DNA of 64,000 bases from positions 1 to 64,000 of the forward strand of contig NZ_CP018793.1 in the NCBI RefSeq assembly GCF_002139875.1, written 5' to 3'. Both the position numbers and the translations under genes were made by a program. How positions within the stretch are numbered: position 1 is the first letter of the stretch; every line of letters begins with the position of its first letter. The notes under the pieces are model-generated. The model was not told where the DNA came from and made no database searches. It saw nothing but the letters and a program-made list of their open reading frames with translations. Below, piece by piece: positions 62,151 to 64,000 of this stretch. This stretch comes from Campylobacter vicugnae (lineage in GTDB: Bacteria; Campylobacterota; Campylobacteria; Campylobacterales; Campylobacteraceae).

Positions 62151-63411
62151 TACATTTATTACTGATAACTCTAAAGATGTTGAGTCTAGATGCTATTTTG
62201 TAGTAACTAATTCAAATTCTAAATATGCCGATGATGCCTTAGATAGTGGTGCGAATTTAATTAGTCCAAAGCAAGCTATGGAGCTTTTAGGGCTTAAAAA
62301 TTGTATAAAAATTATTGGAATTACTGGCACAAATGGAAAGACTACAACTGCGTTTTTACTCGCTCATACTCTATCAAATTTAGGTCATAAAAGCGCAGTT
62401 AGCGGGACATGTGGCTCATTTATAGATGATAGACAAATAGCTAAAAAAGGATTGACAACAAGTCAAATTCTAGAGACTATAAGTTATATAAAACAAGCTG
62501 TTGAGAGTGGATGCGAGTATTTTATTATGGAGGTTAGCTCTCATGCTATAGCACAAAATCGCATTGAGGGATTAGAGTTTGAGTTAAAGATTTTTACAAA
62601 TCTAAGCCAAGATCATCTAGACTATCATAAAAGTTTTAGTGAGTACGCTAGAGTAAAATCTAGCTTTTTACTAGATGAATGTAATAAAATTATAAATGGT
62701 GATGATTTAAATATTAGTTATAATAATACAAACTTGCTTACATACTCGCTTTTTAGCGGAGATATTTACGCAAGTAGTTTTGAGTTAAAAAGCGGTATAA
62801 ATGCTACTATAAAAAACAGTACCGAAGAGGCCAATTTAAGCCTTGATTTACACGGTAAGTTTAATCTATATAATGCGCTTGGAGTAATTGGCGCTACTAA
62901 AAAGCTTTTAAATTTGGATTTACAATCTATATGCGATGGGCTTAAGGGCTTTAAAGGCGTAGCTGGTAGAATGGAAATAGTATCTCATAAACCAGCTATT
63001 ATTGTAGATTTTGCACATACTCCAGATGGGATTGAAAAGGTCTTAAGCTCACTAGAAGAAAGTGAGCTGATTGTGGTTTTTGGTGCTGGAGGTGATAGGG
63101 ATAAAAGCAAGCGTCCTATAATGGGTCAAATAGTTGCAAAATATGCTAAGGTTGCAATCGTAACAAGCGATAATCCTCGTAGCGAAGATCCAAATTCAAT
63201 AATAGAACAAGTCGCTTCTAAAATGCCGCCAAATACCATTAAAATTACCGATCGTAAAGAGGCCATTAAAAAGGCAATAGATATACAAAATGGCGAAATT
63301 TTGCTAATTTTAGGTAAGGGCGATGAGGATTATCAAGAGATAAATGGAGTAAAATATCCATTTAGCGACCAAGAAGTTGTCAAAGAGATATTAAATAAAA
63401 AGGATAAATAA
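62131..63411 (+). CDS. murE: UDP-N-acetylmuramoyl-L-alanyl-D-glutamate--2,6-diaminopimelate ligase
   Basis: Adds the third residue of the peptidoglycan stem peptide in the cytoplasm. At 426 residues it is short, as in other Campylobacter MurE. ATP loop GITGTNGKT is at 63-71, STQ/S-type loop [10 protein letters not shown] near 110, [12 protein letters not shown], and the C-terminal [11 protein letters not shown] with the DNPR motif that recognises meso-diaminopimelate. Overlaps the hypothetical gene by 20 bp and shares one base with panD. Confidence 0.96.
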   Translation: MKIALNNTFITDNSKDVESRCYFVVTNSNSKYADDALDSGANLISPKQAMELLGLKNCIKIIGITGTNGKTTTAFLLAHTLSNLGHKSAVSGTCGSFIDDRQIAKKGLTTSQILETISYIKQAVESGCEYFIMEVSSHAIAQNRIEGLEFELKIFTNLSQDHLDYHKSFSEYARVKSSFLLDECNKIINGDDLNISYNNTNLLTYSLFSGDIYASSFELKSGINATIKNSTEEANLSLDLHGKFNLYNALGVIGATKKLLNLDLQSICDGLKGFKGVAGRMEIVSHKPAIIVDFAHTPDGIEKVLSSLEESELIVVFGAGGDRDKSKRPIMGQIVAKYAKVAIVTSDNPRSEDPNSIIEQVASKMPPNTIKITDRKEAIKKAIDIQNGEILLILGKGDEDYQEINGVKYPFSDQEVVKEILNKKDK

Positions 63412-63758
63412 TGAAAATAGAAATGTTAGCTAGTAAAATTCACAGAGCTACAGTTACGGATGCGAATTTAAACTATGTAGGCTCAATTACAATAGATGAA
63501 AAATTAATGAAAGCTGCTAATTTGCTTGAGTTTCAAAAAGTTGAAATTTTAGATGTAAATAATGGTGAAAGATTTGCTACATATGTGATAAAAGGGGATA
63601 AAGAGGGCGAAATCTGTCTAAATGGAGCAGCTGCTAGAAAAGTTTGCATAGGAGATATAATTATCATTGTAAGCTATGCTACAATGAGTATTAAAAAAGC
63701 TAAGAAATTTATACCAACTATCGTTCATGTAGATGCTAATAATAAAATAGATAACTAA
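63411..63758 (+). CDS. panD: Aspartate 1-decarboxylase (pyruvoyl-dependent)
   Basis: Makes beta-alanine from aspartate for pantothenate and CoA. The 115-residue proenzyme is cleaved between Gly24 and Ser25 (YVGSITID) to form the pyruvoyl group. [20 protein letters not shown] is the family N-terminus. AAGGATAA precedes the ATG; TAATG overlap with murE. In C. jejuni I recall panD being elsewhere, so this placement may differ. Confidence 0.95.
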   Translation: MKIEMLASKIHRATVTDANLNYVGSITIDEKLMKAANLLEFQKVEILDVNNGERFATYVIKGDKEGEICLNGAAARKVCIGDIIIIVSYATMSIKKAKKFIPTIVHVDANNKIDN

Positions 63759-63785
63759 AAAAGCCAATTTTAAAGGCTCTTTTGC

Positions 63786-63791
63786 TATAAT
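63786..63791 (+). promoter_or_regulatory. -10 box before the YbaB/EbfC gene
   Basis: GCTATAATCGCC with TATAAT at 63786-63791, 24 bp ahead of the ATG at 63816, with a weak AGAAGG near it. Confidence 0.6.
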
Positions 63792-63815
63792 CGCCAAAAT
63801 TTAGAAGGTAGATAT

Positions 63816-64000
63816 ATGTTTAAGGATTTTGATTTTTCAAAGATGGGTGAAATGCTAGCTCAAGCTCAGCAAAAGGCAAATGAATTTGAAGCTCAAATCG
63901 CTGCAAAGGAGTTTGAGAGCAAGTCTGGCGGTGGGTTAATTAGTGTAAAAATTAATGGTAAATCTGAAATTTTAGATATTTGCATAGATGATTCCTTGCT
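63816..64000 (+). CDS. YbaB/EbfC family nucleoid-associated protein (5' part only)
   Basis: The first 61 codons are visible before the window ends. The sequence MFKDFDFSKMGEMLAQAQQK, then a helix and GGGLISVKINGKSEILDICID, matches the YbaB/EbfC fold, a DNA-binding dimer that coats the nucleoid. Its role in Campylobacter is unknown. It stands next to murE in related genomes as I recall, here after panD. Confidence 0.88.
   Translation, partial: MFKDFDFSKMGEMLAQAQQKANEFEAQIAAKEFESKSGGGLISVKINGKSEILDICIDDSL

Overview
The window looks like the replication-origin end of a Campylobacter chromosome (Campylobacterota). The DNA is AT-rich and base 1 is the TTG start codon of dnaA. The dnaA-dnaN-gyrB-queF order, the recA-eno-FtsB/DivIC-like-AMIN block, the hemN-UPF0763-argF-hemB-ribA-rsmG block and the nifU-like-murE-ybaB block are arrangements I recall from Campylobacter. 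RecA, Eno, RpoA, DcuB and the ribosomal proteins all read as Campylobacter-type. I cannot name the species; a C. fetus/hyointestinalis/lanienae-like relative is a guess.

Layout. 1-7.1 kb: replication genes (dnaA, a candidate oriC with DnaA boxes, dnaN, gyrB), queF, an HD-domain protein, the SRP RNA (ffs) on the minus strand overlapping the 3' end of the HD gene, and a small conserved protein. 7.3-13.2 kb (minus strand): an ATPase, rnhB, a TerC-superfamily membrane protein, an AMIN-domain periplasmic protein, an FtsB-like protein, eno and recA. 13.4-21.7 kb: a flagellin and glycosylation region with flagellin, a sugar-formyltransferase-like gene, nfo, a putative lipoprotein, tRNA-Glu, a Maf/DUF115 protein and a methyltransferase. 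21.7-36.1 kb: housekeeping metabolism (Fe-S oxidoreductase, proC, hemN, argF, hemB, ribA, rsmG, htpX, dcuB, an SbmA-like protein, rpmI-rplT, ung, sodB). 36.2-40.1 kb: a monohaem cytochrome plus Tat-exported molybdoreductase pair and a Crp/Fnr-type regulator. 40.4-56.3 kb: the S10-spc-alpha ribosomal clusters with secY, map and infA, interrupted between infA and rpmJ by a Crp/Fnr regulator and a short hydroxylamine reductase (hcp). 56.3-64 kb: a non-coding stretch with a possible gene remnant, a UshA-like lipoprotein nucleotidase, a switched-off and broken autotransporter, nifU-like, a hypothetical gene, murE, panD and the start of ybaB.

The most interesting signals are three long G/C homopolymer tracts, all tied to surface structures. 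A G13 tract abuts the -35 of the flagellin sigma-28 promoter. A G8 tract in codons 4-6 of the formyltransferase is in frame. A G8 tract in the autotransporter signal peptide is out of frame by one base. The formyltransferase also has a one-base frameshift in its tail, and the autotransporter has an in-frame TAA between passenger and barrel. Other points worth checking are the class-III-like Hcp with its own regulator inside the ribosomal cluster, a Cys-rich tail on SodB, two N-glycosylation sequons in the AMIN protein, several structured ribosomal-operon leaders, and an 18-bp perfect inverted repeat upstream of a Crp-like gene. I saw no CRISPR array, prophage, IS element or rRNA operon.
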